Source: Gnetum montanum (lineage: Eukaryota; Streptophyta; Gnetopsida; Gnetales; Gnetaceae). From it: a stretch of 34,281 nt of DNA. The DNA lies in contig MNCI01030813.1 of assembly GCA_015680685.1 (NCBI GenBank), forward strand, positions 1 to 34,281, read 5' to 3'. Below, piece by piece: positions 18,759 to 29,190 of this stretch. A program made the position numbers and the translations under genes. Position 1 is the first letter of the stretch. Every line of letters begins with the position of its first letter. The notes beneath the pieces are model-generated. The model saw only the letters and a list, made by a program, of their open reading frames with translations, was not told where the DNA came from and searched no databases.

Positions 18759-19830
18759 ATGGAACCAACTGAGAGCTTGACTTGTGCCTGTATCAATAGC
18801 ATAGATACATTAGAGCAAGTCCATCGTCAACTTCCAAGTTCTGACATCGAAAATATGAACTGGGAAAAGTTAGAAATCCCTGAAGAGTTTAAGCAAGAGC
18901 CCCTTGAGTTAAAATCATTGCCCACTAGCATGGAGTACACATTTCTCAAGAATAGAAAATTGGTAATCATTAACGCTAAGCTCGCTCCTCAACAAAAAGA
19001 AGGACTGCTGAAGATGGTAAAAAAATGGTTAAAAGTCGTTGCTTGGTCATATCCCAAATCAACCAAAATAGATCCTAGGATATGCCAACATAGAATTTAC
19101 ACTGACCCCTCCATGAAGCCTCAATGACAATCACAAAGGTGATTGAACCCAAAGCTTAAGCAAGTGGTTAAAGAAGAAATTGAACAACATCTAAAAGCTG
19201 GGTTGATCTACCCCATTGTTGATAGTGAATGGGTTAGCCCATTAGTCATTGTACCTAAAAAGGGAGGTAAATGGAGGGTGTGCATAGACTTTAGGCTACT
19301 GAACATGGCAACATTTAAAGACCATTTCCCATTGTCATTCATTGACCAAGTCTTAGATACCATGACAGGGCATTGCTACTATAGTTTTCTGGATGGTTAC
19401 AGTGGGTACAATCAAATTCAAATAGCACCAAAATACCAAGCCAAGACTACATTCACAAGTCCTTGGGGGGCATTTGCATATAGGTAGATACCATTTAGCT
19501 TGTGCAATGTCCCAGCAACATTTCAATGTTTGGTTCTAAGTATATTTCAGTAGCAAATAGGGAATGGTGTGGAGGTCTTTATGGACAATTTCTTCACCTA
19601 CAGAGCAGACTTTGAATAAGCATTAGAATGATTAGAGCAAGTACTGAAATGATGTATTGAAACCAACTTAAGGATCAATTAGAAAAAAAGCCATTTAATG
19701 GTCTAATAAGGTGTTGTATTAGGGCATAATATTTCACAAATAGGGATAGAGGTAGATCCTGACAAAATTAAAGTCATCCAAGGAATCACTCATCAACCTG
19801 AAACTATAAAAGATGTCTGATCATTCCTTG
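18759..19830 (+). pseudogene. Element B linker and reverse transcriptase, inactive
   Basis: 18759-19127 is open (122 codons) and matches the linker before RT in Athila elements (L-K-S-L-P, then I-C-Q-H-R-I-Y). RT proper follows: L-N-P-K-L-K-Q-V-V-K-E-E-I, W-V-S-P-L-V-I-V-P-K-K-G-G, K-W-R-V-C-I-D-F-R, F-L-D-G-Y-S-G-Y-N-Q-I and T-T-F-T-S-P-W-G. The catalytic Y/F-x-D-D box reads F-M-D-N (19578-19589), so the second catalytic Asp is lost by one G-to-A change. Stops appear after 19487. RT copies element RNA into DNA; this copy cannot. Confidence 0.9.
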
Positions 19831-19979
19831 GACATAATGGCTATTATAGACACTTCATTGGAAACTGTTCCAAGATTGTGAAACCATTGGTAGAATTAAC
19901 GAAGAAGGATTTACCCTTTGAATGGACTAGGAAATGTAAGCTAGCTTTCCAAACCTTGAAATAGAAGCTCATAGAAACA

Positions 19980-20385
19980 CCCATTCTACAAGCTCCTGAC
20001 TGATCCAAGCCATTCCATATAGTGACTGATGCATCCAATTTTGCTTTAGGAGCTATACTTACACAGTTAGATGACCAAAAACGTCCCTATTACATTCACT
20101 ATGCAATTCAAAGTATTGTTGGTGCACAACTCAACTACATCACAACAAAAAAAGAACTAATGACCATGGTGTTTGTACTAGAGAAATTTAGGCACCATGT
20201 ATTGGGCTACAAGATATTTGTACACATGAATCATAGTGGAATACGATTCCTACTGAATAAATCAATGGTGAGCCCTTGCATCATACGATAGCTCATGATC
20301 TTACAAGAGTTCGATCTTATGATGATCGATTGTAAAGGCACCAATAATGTTGTTGCTAATCATTTATGTCGGTTATGATGGGACA
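19980..20385 (+). pseudogene. Element B RNase H domain
   Basis: P-F-H-I-V-T-D-A-S-N-F-A-L-G-A-I-L contains the first catalytic Asp (near 20026). Further on come T-T-K-K-E-L-M-T-M-V-F-V-L-E-K-F-R-H and V-H-M-N-H-S-G-I-R-F-L-L, where family members usually have T-D-H. An open run of 89 codons spans 20022-20291; a stop replaces Trp at 20289, and L-C-R-L near 20370 corresponds to the usual D-H-L-S-R-L. RNase H degrades the RNA strand during reverse transcription. Confidence 0.85.
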
Positions 20386-20559
20386 ACAAAGAGGATAAAT
20401 ATCCAATTTTTGACCACTTCCTTGATGAATCTTCTTTGTAGGTGTAAGAAATAATCAATTAACCATAGAGATAAATTTTTATAGTATCATTATTACCTAT
20501 CTTCTTACACAAGAAACACCACAAGGGCTAGACGTTAAAAAGAAACAACAGTTTCTTCA

Positions 20560-21735
20560 TTGAGCCAAATATTTCATGGAAATCAATGGACAACTTTATA
20601 AGGTATGTTTCGATGGCTTGGTCCGATGGTGTGTTTCCAATGTAGATCAATTGCAAGTTCTCCAAGATGCTCATGAGGGGCCTTGTGGGGGTGATTACGT
20701 TGGGAGATGAACAACCATTAAAATCTTCCTTGTAGGATATTATTGGCCTACATTATTCCAGGACACTCATCACTTTGTCCAATCTTGTGAGTGTGTCAAC
20801 ACAATGGGGGAATGAATACTAGAATGGAGGGTCCACAACAATGGATTCAACTTTTAGAATCCTTCAACATATGGGAAATTGATTTTATGGGGCCTATTAC
20901 ACCAATGTCCAATGNCAGCCGCGGTTACTGACTATACATCATCTACCACTACATGATTTTTTCAAAAACAAATCATAAATAGGTTTGGTGTGCCTCGTGC
21001 ACTTATTTCCGATAATGGTACACATTTTACAGGTGCGACCTTTTGAAAATTAATGCAATGCTTAGGAGTTGAGCATAAGCTGACTACACCATATCATCCT
21101 CAAGTGAATGGTCAAGCCGAGGTCACTAATAGGGAGATTACAAAAATATTGACATGAACCATTAACAAATATAGGTGAGACTGGAGCATCAAACTGAATG
21201 ATGCTCTTCAAGCATATTGCTCCACATGGAAACTCTCTATAGGCTACTCTCCCTATGAGTTAGTGTATGGTAAACTTTTAACACTTCCTATCCAAACTGA
21301 GCTCCGTACACTATCTACAGCATGTGACCTTAACCTTGACCTCAATCTAGCATAGAAAGAATGATTAATAAACCTTAACTTGCTAGAGTAAAATTGATTA
21401 GCCACCCTATCATCCAATGAATTGCACAAGGTCTTCAACAAGCAACATCATGACCTAAGAATTAGGAAAGTTACAACCAGCTACGAGATAAGGTTCTCTA
21501 TTGGAATCCTACACATGTGCCACAATAAACTAAATTTCAAACATTGTGGAAAGGACCTTATATCATTCTTTTCCTTTAGGATCCATGGTGATCTATAAAC
21601 TTGAAAGCCCTAATAGGAAATTATTAGTCAACATCCAACAAACCAAACCTTTCCATGAGCCTAAACGGCTAGTACTAACACTACCTCCATTAATGAACAA
21701 CCTTGCTCATTATTTCGAATCTCCTCCTTCCAACT
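20560..21735 (+). pseudogene. Element B integrase, decayed, with a single-N gap
   Basis: The N-terminal zinc region (D-A-H-E-G-P-C-G-G-D-Y, then S-C-E-C) lies at about 20665-20800; its second His appears replaced and the Cys spacing is short. In the core the three acidic positions survive: Asp in I-D-F-M-G-P (near 20880), Asp in I-S-D-N-G-T-H-F (near 21010) and Glu in N-G-Q-A-E-V-T-N-R (near 21117). The N at 20915 interrupts the part after the first Asp, with about 10-15 residues probably missing. Many stops and frameshifts follow, including the C-terminal region. Integrase inserts the DNA copy into the chromosome. Confidence 0.87.
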
Positions 21736-23395
21736 CAGTCATGGGGGAGATGGCCACTAATGCTAACCATTCTAAATCCCTTAGTTCCTTTGTCTTTTTT
21801 GTTTTACACATTCTTCATCTTTACTTTTTTTTGTTTAACACCATCGTTCACATTTTTGCTATTTCTTTCTCTATTACATTTTGCTTGAATTACTCTCACT
21901 CATCGTATAATAAGTGCTCATGATGGTGGATTGTACTATAATGATGTTGATTACTAATGTTTAGTTTTTACCTTTAACTTTTAATGTTGATGCTAAGAAA
22001 TGGGTTTTTTTGATAAAATAGGCAATGAGTCCACGTCATCCATTCATCCATAAAACTCTATGATCTCCCTTGATTTTGGAAATATACTATCCCTTTTTCT
22101 AAGAAAATTTATTAATGAATTGGTGGCTTGGTATTGTTCAAACCAAGGAAAGATTCAAATGGATTGAAAAGGGTGTGGCTTTAAGGGGATTCGATGCATT
22201 TGTGATGGCTATTCTCTTGGGTACTTGAATGTTTTTCATAGGTTTTTTGCCATTATGCTATTGACCAAATATCAGGAAGTTGACTAAATCAAATAAGTCT
22301 TTGCATGGTGTGGTTCCCACTCAAAAAAAAAAAAAAACTGGTGAGAATTCAAAGCGCACCCCTTAGACATAATAAAGAAACATGGGTTACAACCACTAGT
22401 TATGGCACTGGAAAGACATGTTAACCATGCCTGAAGGTTCCCTCTAACTACAACCCTTCCTCACTTCTTGTTTCTCTATTCTTCACCTTTTGGAATGGTT
22501 GTTTCTTTGTGAAAGCATTCTCGTTACTTCAGGAGGATGGGTTAGTCAAGTGTGTTGATGCGAGATCACTAGATGTGGCTAGCTTTAATATGGATTTGGG
22601 TCGAATTTTATTAAGTTACCTTAATCACATACTACACAAGGGACTTTACACAACCTTGATTTTGGGATTCCATTCCATTCCATTCTCTCTTTCTGTATTG
22701 CTTTCCATATTCCACCTCATTGTTGGTTTTATGATTAGTCTATATCCTGGTTGATGCATTGTTATTCTTTGGTAAATTCTTATGGGTAAGTTCTTAACCA
22801 TTGTTTCCATATGTCATTCCTAGAGCCTACGAACTCTTTGGTTTGTGGGTTTGTCAGGGCATAAAGGGCATGAGCCTACTTTAGGGAGGATCCACTAGCA
22901 TTCTTTTTTGGTGCATTTGTTAAGTTCTTCCCTTTAAACATTTCCTGCAATTAACTATTCCTCATTTCACCCCATCCATGACATCCATTTTTTTTTGCTT
23001 TATTGGCTTCATCGTTGTTATTTCTCTCATCTTTCTTGTTCTTTCATTTTCCACCCTATTGCTACTGAAGGTGTGCTCTTAGTTGTGGGAACCCTTCCCA
23101 AAATTTTTCCATTTCATGACTTAACTCACCCCTACACATTGGGTAGTTATCAGTTACAAACCTCTAACCCAGTATCTACCATACCCACAGCCTAGTCAAT
23201 GAGCTTCATATCGAGGCAAGGTATCAATTACATTATACCTTATCTATCCTTACTAATTGGTGACTATGTTGTGTGTGCAGATGGTGATCATATGAACAAT
23301 GGAATGGGATAAGAGGGAGCACTTAGGATGGACTGGAGAAAAAAGCATTTACGCAAGGAACATTGCCATGGGTGGCCATGAGGTGTTAAGCCATA
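21736..23395 (+). other. Element B 3' region
   Basis: It begins with CAGTCATGGGGGAGA at the integrase end. Shared with A and D are ATAAGTGCT, AGGCAATGAGTCCAC (near 22020), AAGGGTGTGGCTT (22168), GCATGGTGTGGTTC (22303), a poly-A run (about 22325-22338) and GAGCCTACGAACTCTTTG (22823). No protein domain is recognised. A degenerate PPT-like word is at 23081-23092 and the intron-like segment at 23221-23280. An open frame ending in H-P-Y-T-L-G-S-Y (22995-23195) matches N-P-Y-T-L-G-S-H in D. Confidence 0.7.
23221..23280 (+). other. Conserved intron-like segment in element B
   Basis: GGCAAG|GTATCA at the start, ACTAAT about 26 nt before the end and TTGTGTGTGCAG|ATG at the end, 60 nt long. A and D have the same arrangement. 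Confidence 0.4.
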
Positions 23396-25077
23396 GGTGG
23401 AATTCTAGGGAGTCAAGGCATGAAAGAAGAGAAAGTAGGAAACCGCGTAGGCACCATAGATGCCATGAAAGAAATGACAATGATGAACCCCTATCTTCCA
23501 CCTGAAGTATGTTAGATATTACGGAGGTAGTTAGAATACCTACAAGGCACCAGAAAGATAGTCAAATCAAGAAACTAGACATGAATAATATCCCACGTTT
23601 TGAGGGGGGATACAATGCTGATCCACAAAATCACTTATAGGCATTCCATGATGCCTGTGCCTTGTTGTTCCCTAGGACACTCATAAAGAAAGTGGAAAGC
23701 TAGTATCAATCTTTAGAACTGGAAACCATTAGAAGGTGGAGTACGATGCTAGAATTGTTCAACGATAAGTATCAAACGTACTCCCGAGTGTCCAACTTAC
23801 AAAAACAAATCCAAGGATGGAAGCAGTGAACTCATGAGTCCTTAGATGTTACCATGGGTCAGTATTATGCATTGCTACATCATTTCCCAAGCCATGGTTA
23901 CACACAACAGGATCAACTATGTCATTTCATAGATGGGCTAAGACATGAAACGAAGAGAACCCTTGGAACATATGCCTAAGGGATATTATCAGAACTTAGG
24001 TCCCATGAAGTTCATAGATTGTTGGAGCAAGTAGCTAAGGAAGAAGGAGAGCTATGGAAAAGAGAAAGCACAGAAGAGTATAATCGCAATCCTTCCCTCC
24101 AAAAGAGGGGAGTAAGATTCTGTGAGGAAGAGGATGAGTCACCACCTGAAGAGTTGGTGAATAGAAAAACCTTGCCACTTCAAAAGTGGACAACTGAAGT
24201 GTTGGCTAAGGTAAATCAAATGTGGAACTTCTTAGATAGTAGATTCAAAATCATTTTAAAAATCATAGACGATTCTAAGGAGCAAAGTAGTGACCATGAT
24301 AAGAAAAAGAGGAGAGATTCAAACCATGCATGTAACAAGGGTAAGGGAAAAATAACTATCGTCGATGAGGTTGTGGACTCTGATATGGACAATGATGGTG
24401 GATGTGAGATCTGCCAATATGACCATCCTAAGGGATGCCCAATAATCTCACATCTGCAAGAGTCTGGGGTGTATGCACTCAACCCAAGGCTTAACAAACA
24501 GCAATCACCCCGAAGGTTACCTTATCCCCAAGGTAACCCAAGGTAGTTGCACCAATCCTTAACATATTATCCAAGTGGAACTTTGCCACAACCTATTGGG
24601 CAACACCAGCAGTGGCAATATCCACAGTCATGGGGGATGCCACCGCCTAAGCAACAATACCCTTACCAGCAACCAAATCCATATGGCTATTACGTGCAGC
24701 AGCTAGTTTCTCCAAGTGACTCTATGGGTCATGTAACCCCACAACATCACTACCAAGTTTAGGAGTATTTTAGAATTCCCTCTCCTCGAAGGGACACCCC
24801 ACATGCATACCATCCTTCAAATCCATCCACATCTCTTATGCCAGTAGTTCCACTACCACCCACTTCAACGATGCAAGGGGAACTCCCCACTCAACCACAG
24901 CAACGTAATGCTATGAGATCTATAAACCCTCAACCCATTGCTAGTTCTAGCAACCATACAAAGAGAAGACCCTTCTTTAGAATCAACAGTCCAAACAAAC
25001 TCTCACAACCACAAGCGGTTGAGTCTATGACCACTCCATCAAGAAAGGCTTTAGAGCTCCCTTCAAATCAACAATAG
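23396..25077 (+). pseudogene. Element D gag, N-terminally truncated
   Basis: It begins in the Arg/His-rich linker (H-E-R-R-E-S-R-K-P-R-R-H-H). The gag core (23518-24000) has several stops, including a TAG for Gln, and an internal deletion next to C-A-L-L-F-P. Residues from 24019 are open for 175 codons and contain Lys/Glu-rich helical sequence and the knuckle-like C-E-I-C-Q-Y-D-H-P-K-G-C near 24408-24445. A Pro/Gln/Tyr-rich tail follows to 25077. The frame matches A and B. Confidence 0.85.
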
Positions 25078-25866
25078 AGCTCAACACACACAGTTATGTT
25101 AACACATACAATTATTGACTAGATAAAGGTGGGCCACCTTCCCAGGAAACTCTCTGACCCTGTAAGTCCCTTAATCTACCTCCAGGTCGTTGGGAATGAA
25201 CCATGTAAGGCTCTTCTTGACTCAAGCTCTAGAGTCAACTTAATATCGCAAGACATGTATAAAGTGTGGAACCTACCTCTACTTAAGAAGAGCAATATTC
25301 AACTAGAGCTGGCTAACCTATCCATCACTATTCCCTTGGGATTGGTGAAGGACATTGTTACCATTGTGTGTGGTTGGTCATACTCAGCTGATTTCCTAGT
25401 GATAGAAGTCAACAGTAACAAAGGGGACTTCCCAATTATAATGGGGAGGGCATGGCTAAGTACCATAAACACATGCCTAGGAATCCATGATCTTTCCTTG
25501 GAAATATCTAAGGAAAACATTTATGGAAAGATCAAGAAGAAGAAAGTTCCATGCATCACATACAATGATATAGAGGATGATGACATACAGGAATGCTTAG
25601 CATCTCTTGGATGCAACTGGTATGCTCAAGAAGTTAACATACAAAAGTGCCTATATGTAGCAACCACACAACAAGAGAATATCCAATGGTTGACAGCTAA
25701 TCAAGAGAGTAACCCACCAATATGCATGGAACTAACTAGGGGAACAACTTGCAACCACAACGAAAGCATAGATACATTGGAGTATGAGTGTCACCAACTT
25801 CCAACCCTTAATCTAAAAACATCAATTGGGAGAAGTTGGACACTTCTAAAAAATTTAAATAAGCAC
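25078..25866 (+). pseudogene. Element D protease region ending at the pol scar
   Basis: The frame is open from 25129 and runs 265 codons across the pol scar to 25926. The active site reads A-L-L-D-S-S-S-R-V-N-L-I-S: the usual D-L-G is now D-S-S, so the catalytic Asp stays but the conserved Gly is lost. Downstream are F-P-I-I-M-G-R-A-W-L-S-T and a K-I-K-K-K-K-V-P-C-I-T-Y tail with an acidic stretch, as in A. It is among the longest open frames in the window, but the altered active site argues against activity. Confidence 0.85.
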
Positions 25867-25868
25867 TC
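25861..25868 (+). other. pol deletion scar in element D
   Basis: AAATTTAAATAAGCA is followed directly by CTCATTATTTTGGATCTC. The left side corresponds to B at about 18885-18897 and the right side to B from about 21705. Element A has the same join (4468-4480). Confidence 0.85.
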
Positions 25869-27306
25869 ATTATTTTGGATCTCTCCCTTTCAATTTAGTC
25901 ATGGGGGAGATGGCCACCTATGCTAATCATTTGATGCCCTCANTGCTTATAATTTTTCTCTTATTTGTGTGTGTATGTGTGTCTCTTATCCATTTTGTTA
26001 AGTTTGTCACCCAATAAGTGCTGTTAATGATGGTATGAACTATTTTCTATTGGTTGCTAATGTTTGGTTTTTACCTTTAAGTTACGATGTTGATACTAAG
26101 GTATGGTTCTTTTGATATAGTAGGCAATGAGTCCACATCATCCATGCATCCATAAATATCTATGGTTTCTTTTGGCTTGGAACTGTACAGTCATCTTTCT
26201 CAATAATAAGAACTATCAACAAACCGGTGATTAGGTGTTTCTCAAACTAAGGAAGGACTCAAGGATTGAAAAGGGTGTGGCTTCAAGGGAACTTGATGCA
26301 CTTGTGCTGGCCATTCTCTTGGGTGCTTGGATGTTTTCTTCTTGAGTTTTCTTACCATTTTGATGTTGCCACATTATCAAAAAGCTAAGTAAATAAAAAT
26401 AATAAGTCTTTGCATGGTGTGGTTCTCATGCAAAAACACACAAAAAAAAAAGAAGAACAGTGAGGATTCAAAGCACACCCCTTAGACGAAATAATCATCT
26501 GGGCTACAAGCACTGGTTATGGAACTAAAAACATGTTCCCTCTAACCAAGGCCCTTCTTACTTTTTATTCTCTCCTCCTTCGTTTTGTCGAAATGGTGGT
26601 GGCTCTGTGGTGAAGGCATCCTTGTTACTTCAAGTGGATGGATTGGCCAAATGTATTAATGCGAAGTCACTGAATGTGGTTTGTTTAAGGCCAAATTTGG
26701 AATGGGATCTACTAAGTCACATTAATCATTAAATACACAAGGGGTTGTACACCACCTTGTTCTTGAGACTCCATTTCATTCTCTTCTTTCCATCATTATT
26801 TCTCCATCGTTCACCTCATTGCCAATTGTATCATTAGTGTATATTTTGGTTGACTCATCATTTTCTTTATGGTAAATTCTTGTGGTTAAGACTTTAACTC
26901 TTGTTTCGAAATGACATTTCTAGAGCCTACAAACTCTTTGAATGTGGGATTATCAGGGCATTAAGGGCATGGGCCTACTTCGGGGAGGACCCACAAGCAT
27001 TCCTATTTGGTGCACCAGTTAAATTCTTTCCCTTAACATTTTTTCAATCAACTCTATTTTATTCATTTCCATCTTAACATCCATTTCATTGACTTTACAG
27101 TTGTCTCTTTTTCTTCATCCTTCTTATTCTTTCTTTTTTTCCATTCTCTTGCTATTGGAGGTTTGCTCTCAGTCATGGGGGTCCTGGTCCAATTTTTTTG
27201 ATTTTTCTCTAAACCCCTACACCTTGGGTAGTCACCGATATTATATCTCTAGAATCCACAATCAGCCATACCACAGCCCAGCCAATGGACCTTTCACCAA
27301 AGCAAG

Positions 27307-27366
27307 GTATCAACTACATTGTGATTCAATTACCCTTGCTAATATAAGACTATGTTGTGTGTGTAG
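27307..27366 (+). other. Conserved intron-like segment in element D
   Basis: AGCAAG|GTATCA, GCTAAT about 25 nt before the end, and TTGTGTGTGTAG|ATG, 60 nt in total. The acceptor is TAG rather than the CAG of A and B. Confidence 0.4.
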
Positions 27367-27593
27367 ATGGCAATCATACAACAATAAATTGGACCTACAA
27401 GGAACACTTGGAATGGATCAACATTGAAGTAGTTATGCAAGGAACAAGATTGATGGCGTGCTTACGGATGGACAACGAAAGGTGCAATCTTGGCGTTGGC
27501 AGCAGCAGACTTCTTCTCTCTTCTCTCTTCTCTCTCAGCTGCCAAATAAGGCCTAATGTCAAATGTATAAAGTGTTCACTCTTGTTGTCGTGA
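27357..27593 (+). CDS. Small 3' reading frame in element D, function unknown
   Basis: A 78-codon frame overlapping the acceptor of the intron-like segment. V-V-M-Q-G-T-R and M-D-N-E-R-C-N-L-G match A in the same frame; the N-terminal half is shifted relative to A by an indel. An overlapping frame (27089-27427) has a hydrophobic start and N-P-Y-T-L-G-S-H, matched in B. No family is known to me; it may be noncoding sequence conserved by common descent. Confidence 0.22.
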   Translation: MCVDGNHTTINWTYKEHLEWINIEVVMQGTRLMACLRMDNERCNLGVGSSRLLLSSLFSLSCQIRPNVKCIKCSLLLS

Positions 27594-27723
27594 ACACCAG
27601 TTTTGTCATGTTCTATAATGATGATCCGTTCACATGTCATCCCATTCACCATTAGTTCCATTCAAGTCAATAATCCCATACCTTCCCAATATTTTGTAAG
27701 GAACTTGAGGATGAGTTTTTATT

Positions 27724-27737
27724 CAGTCATGGGGGTA
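27724..27737 (+). promoter_or_regulatory. Polypurine tract of element D
   Basis: CAGTCATGGGGGTA directly precedes the TGATGGG start of the 3' LTR and is identical to the tract of element A over its last 13 bases. Confidence 0.85.
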
Positions 27738-28545
27738 TGATGGGATGTGATATCACATGGGCCACGATATCGCATCCTTCCCTACGATATCGCATACGTG
27801 ATATCGTAGCCCGCCGCAAGTTCTATAAATAAGAGGCAGCTCTCCCTTGTTTCTCCATCTAGATGTAGACCGTAGCCAAACTCTTGCCAATTTTTCATTC
27901 TAGAGTTAGAATAATTTCCATGTGCTTGCAGTAGGAGTCCCAAAGTGAACAGATCTTTATTCAAGCAAATATTGTACCTGAGCACACATTTGTGTACGAA
28001 AATAAGGACGAACTTTTGGATAAACCTTGCAGTGCATGGACTAAGCTAAATAGGACTTTTATTAATGATTAAATGGTTAAATGCTTTATTATTTAATTAA
28101 TCTTTCTCAACCCTCAACACTCCTAGTTAAGTGCATTCAGTACGACCGCTTCGAGCACATGCGTTACGCTTGGTAATCCTAGTAACGAATAGCATTCGGT
28201 AATCCCAAAAGGTTGCATTGGTTCAGGGTGTGAAACAACAAGTGGGAACGGATATTGATGCTAGGATGATTAAGGCTTAGTTAGTTAAAGTTAGTTACAT
28301 AATCTCTTCATCCTTTTCCCTCTTAGCATAGGTGATAAAAACATAAAAGATATAAAAATCACATGCCTCAAGCTTACTTAACCATACAATCATGAAAAAT
28401 ACAAGTAAGCTTGGGAGGACAATCATTGATTAACCTTAGGTGTTCCATAAGGCGTGTAGGCACTTAGTCAGTGGAGTTCGACCGGATCGCATGTGTAACA
28501 CTCGTATTTGTATGGTTGAGTGTAGGGGTACCTCACCACTCATCA
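27738..28545 (+). repeat. Element D 3' LTR
   Basis: 808 bp, TGATGGGATG...CACTCATCA. U3 has the GATATC cluster (27741-27812), then the TATA box, and the U5 end is family-type (GAGTGTAGGGGTACC). It resembles the A LTRs in U3 and clearly not the B LTR, so it is not B's missing 3' LTR. Confidence 0.92.
27823..27836 (+). promoter_or_regulatory. TATA box of element D LTR
   Basis: CTATAAATAAGAGG, identical to the A 3' LTR and C motifs. In a 3' LTR it could drive outward transcription into element F. Confidence 0.7.
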
Positions 28546-28550
28546 ACTAG

Positions 28551-29190
28551 TGTAATGAATGTGTTAACATTCTGGAATGTCAATACATGATTACACCCTT
28601 TTCCTTTAGTAATAATGCATGGAATTTGCTATGCATGTATGGCTTCATGCATGTCTTCCTTAGAGATCTCAACAGATAGATCCCTCATACTTAGCTTAGC
28701 ATCAATTATAATAAGCCATGCTCTTCCCATGATAATTGGAAATTCCTTATTAGCAAGTATACTAGATAAGACCACCCAATGATAGTGGTTACTACATCAT
28801 TTATTTGCTCCAAAGGAATGACAACAGATTGATCTACAAGCTGCAACCTAATGTTACACTCCTTCAATGATGGCCTTCCATGCTTGATATGTTTCGTAAG
28901 AGATCAAATTTACCCCAAAACCTAAGTCTAATAGAGCCTTGCATTGTAGATTTCTAGCTACTTGTAGATAAATCAAAAAAATTCTTAGATCAATTTTTTT
29001 CTTATGGAGTAGCCCTTCTTTTATCTAGTCTATGATTGTCTCTATGAATATGATAGTTTGCATGTTTATGTTTGACAAAATTTGAAGCTTTTTGTTTTGA
29101 GGATCTACCTTAGAAGAATCTTGTCTCGATGAAGTTCTAACTCTACCAACTATTTTTGGACTTATCTTGAAGAAAGGACATTTCTCTAAC
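28551..29190 (-). pseudogene. Element F protease fragment
   Basis: The minus strand gives I-Y-L-Q-V-A-R-N, the active-site region A-L-L-D-L-G-F-G-V-N-L-I-S (near 28905-28950), F-P-I-I-M-G-R-A-W-L and D-L-S-V-E-I-S-K. The fragment ends near the protease C-terminus at the D LTR. Stops and at least one frame change are present. Confidence 0.75.

Larger units (their letters stand above)
8919..23395 (+). mobile_element. Element B: decayed Athila-like LTR retrotransposon with full pol, interrupted by C, lacking a 3' LTR
   Basis: Order on the plus strand: 5' LTR (8919-9767), PBS, gag, [element C inserted at 12465-18150], protease, linker, RT, RNase H, integrase and the 3' region. It is the only copy here with the polymerase and integrase domains. 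Stops and frameshifts occur throughout, and the RT active site is altered. The expected PPT and 3' LTR are missing: around 23395 the sequence changes from B's 3' region to the gag of element D. Without C it would be about 8.8 kb. Confidence 0.87.
25896..27723 (+). other. Element D 3' region
   Basis: It opens with TAGTCATGGGGGAGA (25896-25910), a PPT-like word, and has another (AGTCATGGGGGTCC) at 27171-27184. It shares its main blocks with A and B, including AGGCAATGAGTCCAC near 26121 and GAGCCTACAAACTCTTTG near 26923. A GT-rich microsatellite lies near 25966-25982. The N at 25943 is close to where A carries its 15-bp array. No protein family is recognised. Confidence 0.7.
23396..28545 (+). 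mobile_element. Element D: gag-protease LTR retrotransposon fragment, A-type, lacking its 5' end
   Basis: Starting inside gag (around 23396-23420) and continuing with protease, pol scar, 3' region, PPT and 3' LTR (27738-28545), this closely follows element A in content and order. Its 5' LTR, PBS and gag N-terminus are missing, and it abuts B's 3' region directly. The base runs flanking the B-D block (TATTG at 8914-8918, ACTAG at 28546-28550) do not match, so the block is not one simple insertion. Confidence 0.85.

Noticed and set aside
21546-21923. 125-codon frame with strongly hydrophobic segments after the integrase, possibly an env-like membrane protein
   Set aside because: The hydrophobic part comes from T-rich DNA related to the GTTTTACAC words; A and D have no matching frame, and the first part overlaps the decayed integrase tail in another frame.
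27089-27427. 112-codon frame with a signal-peptide-like start in D
   Set aside because: Only the N-P-Y-T-L-G-S part is matched in B, and A has frame changes; the evidence is too thin to call a gene, so it is mentioned only with the 3' region.
8919-28545. A single giant element with 5' LTR at 8919 and 3' LTR at 27738
   Set aside because: The two LTRs differ strongly in U3, there are two gag-protease units, and no target duplication joins the outer ends.
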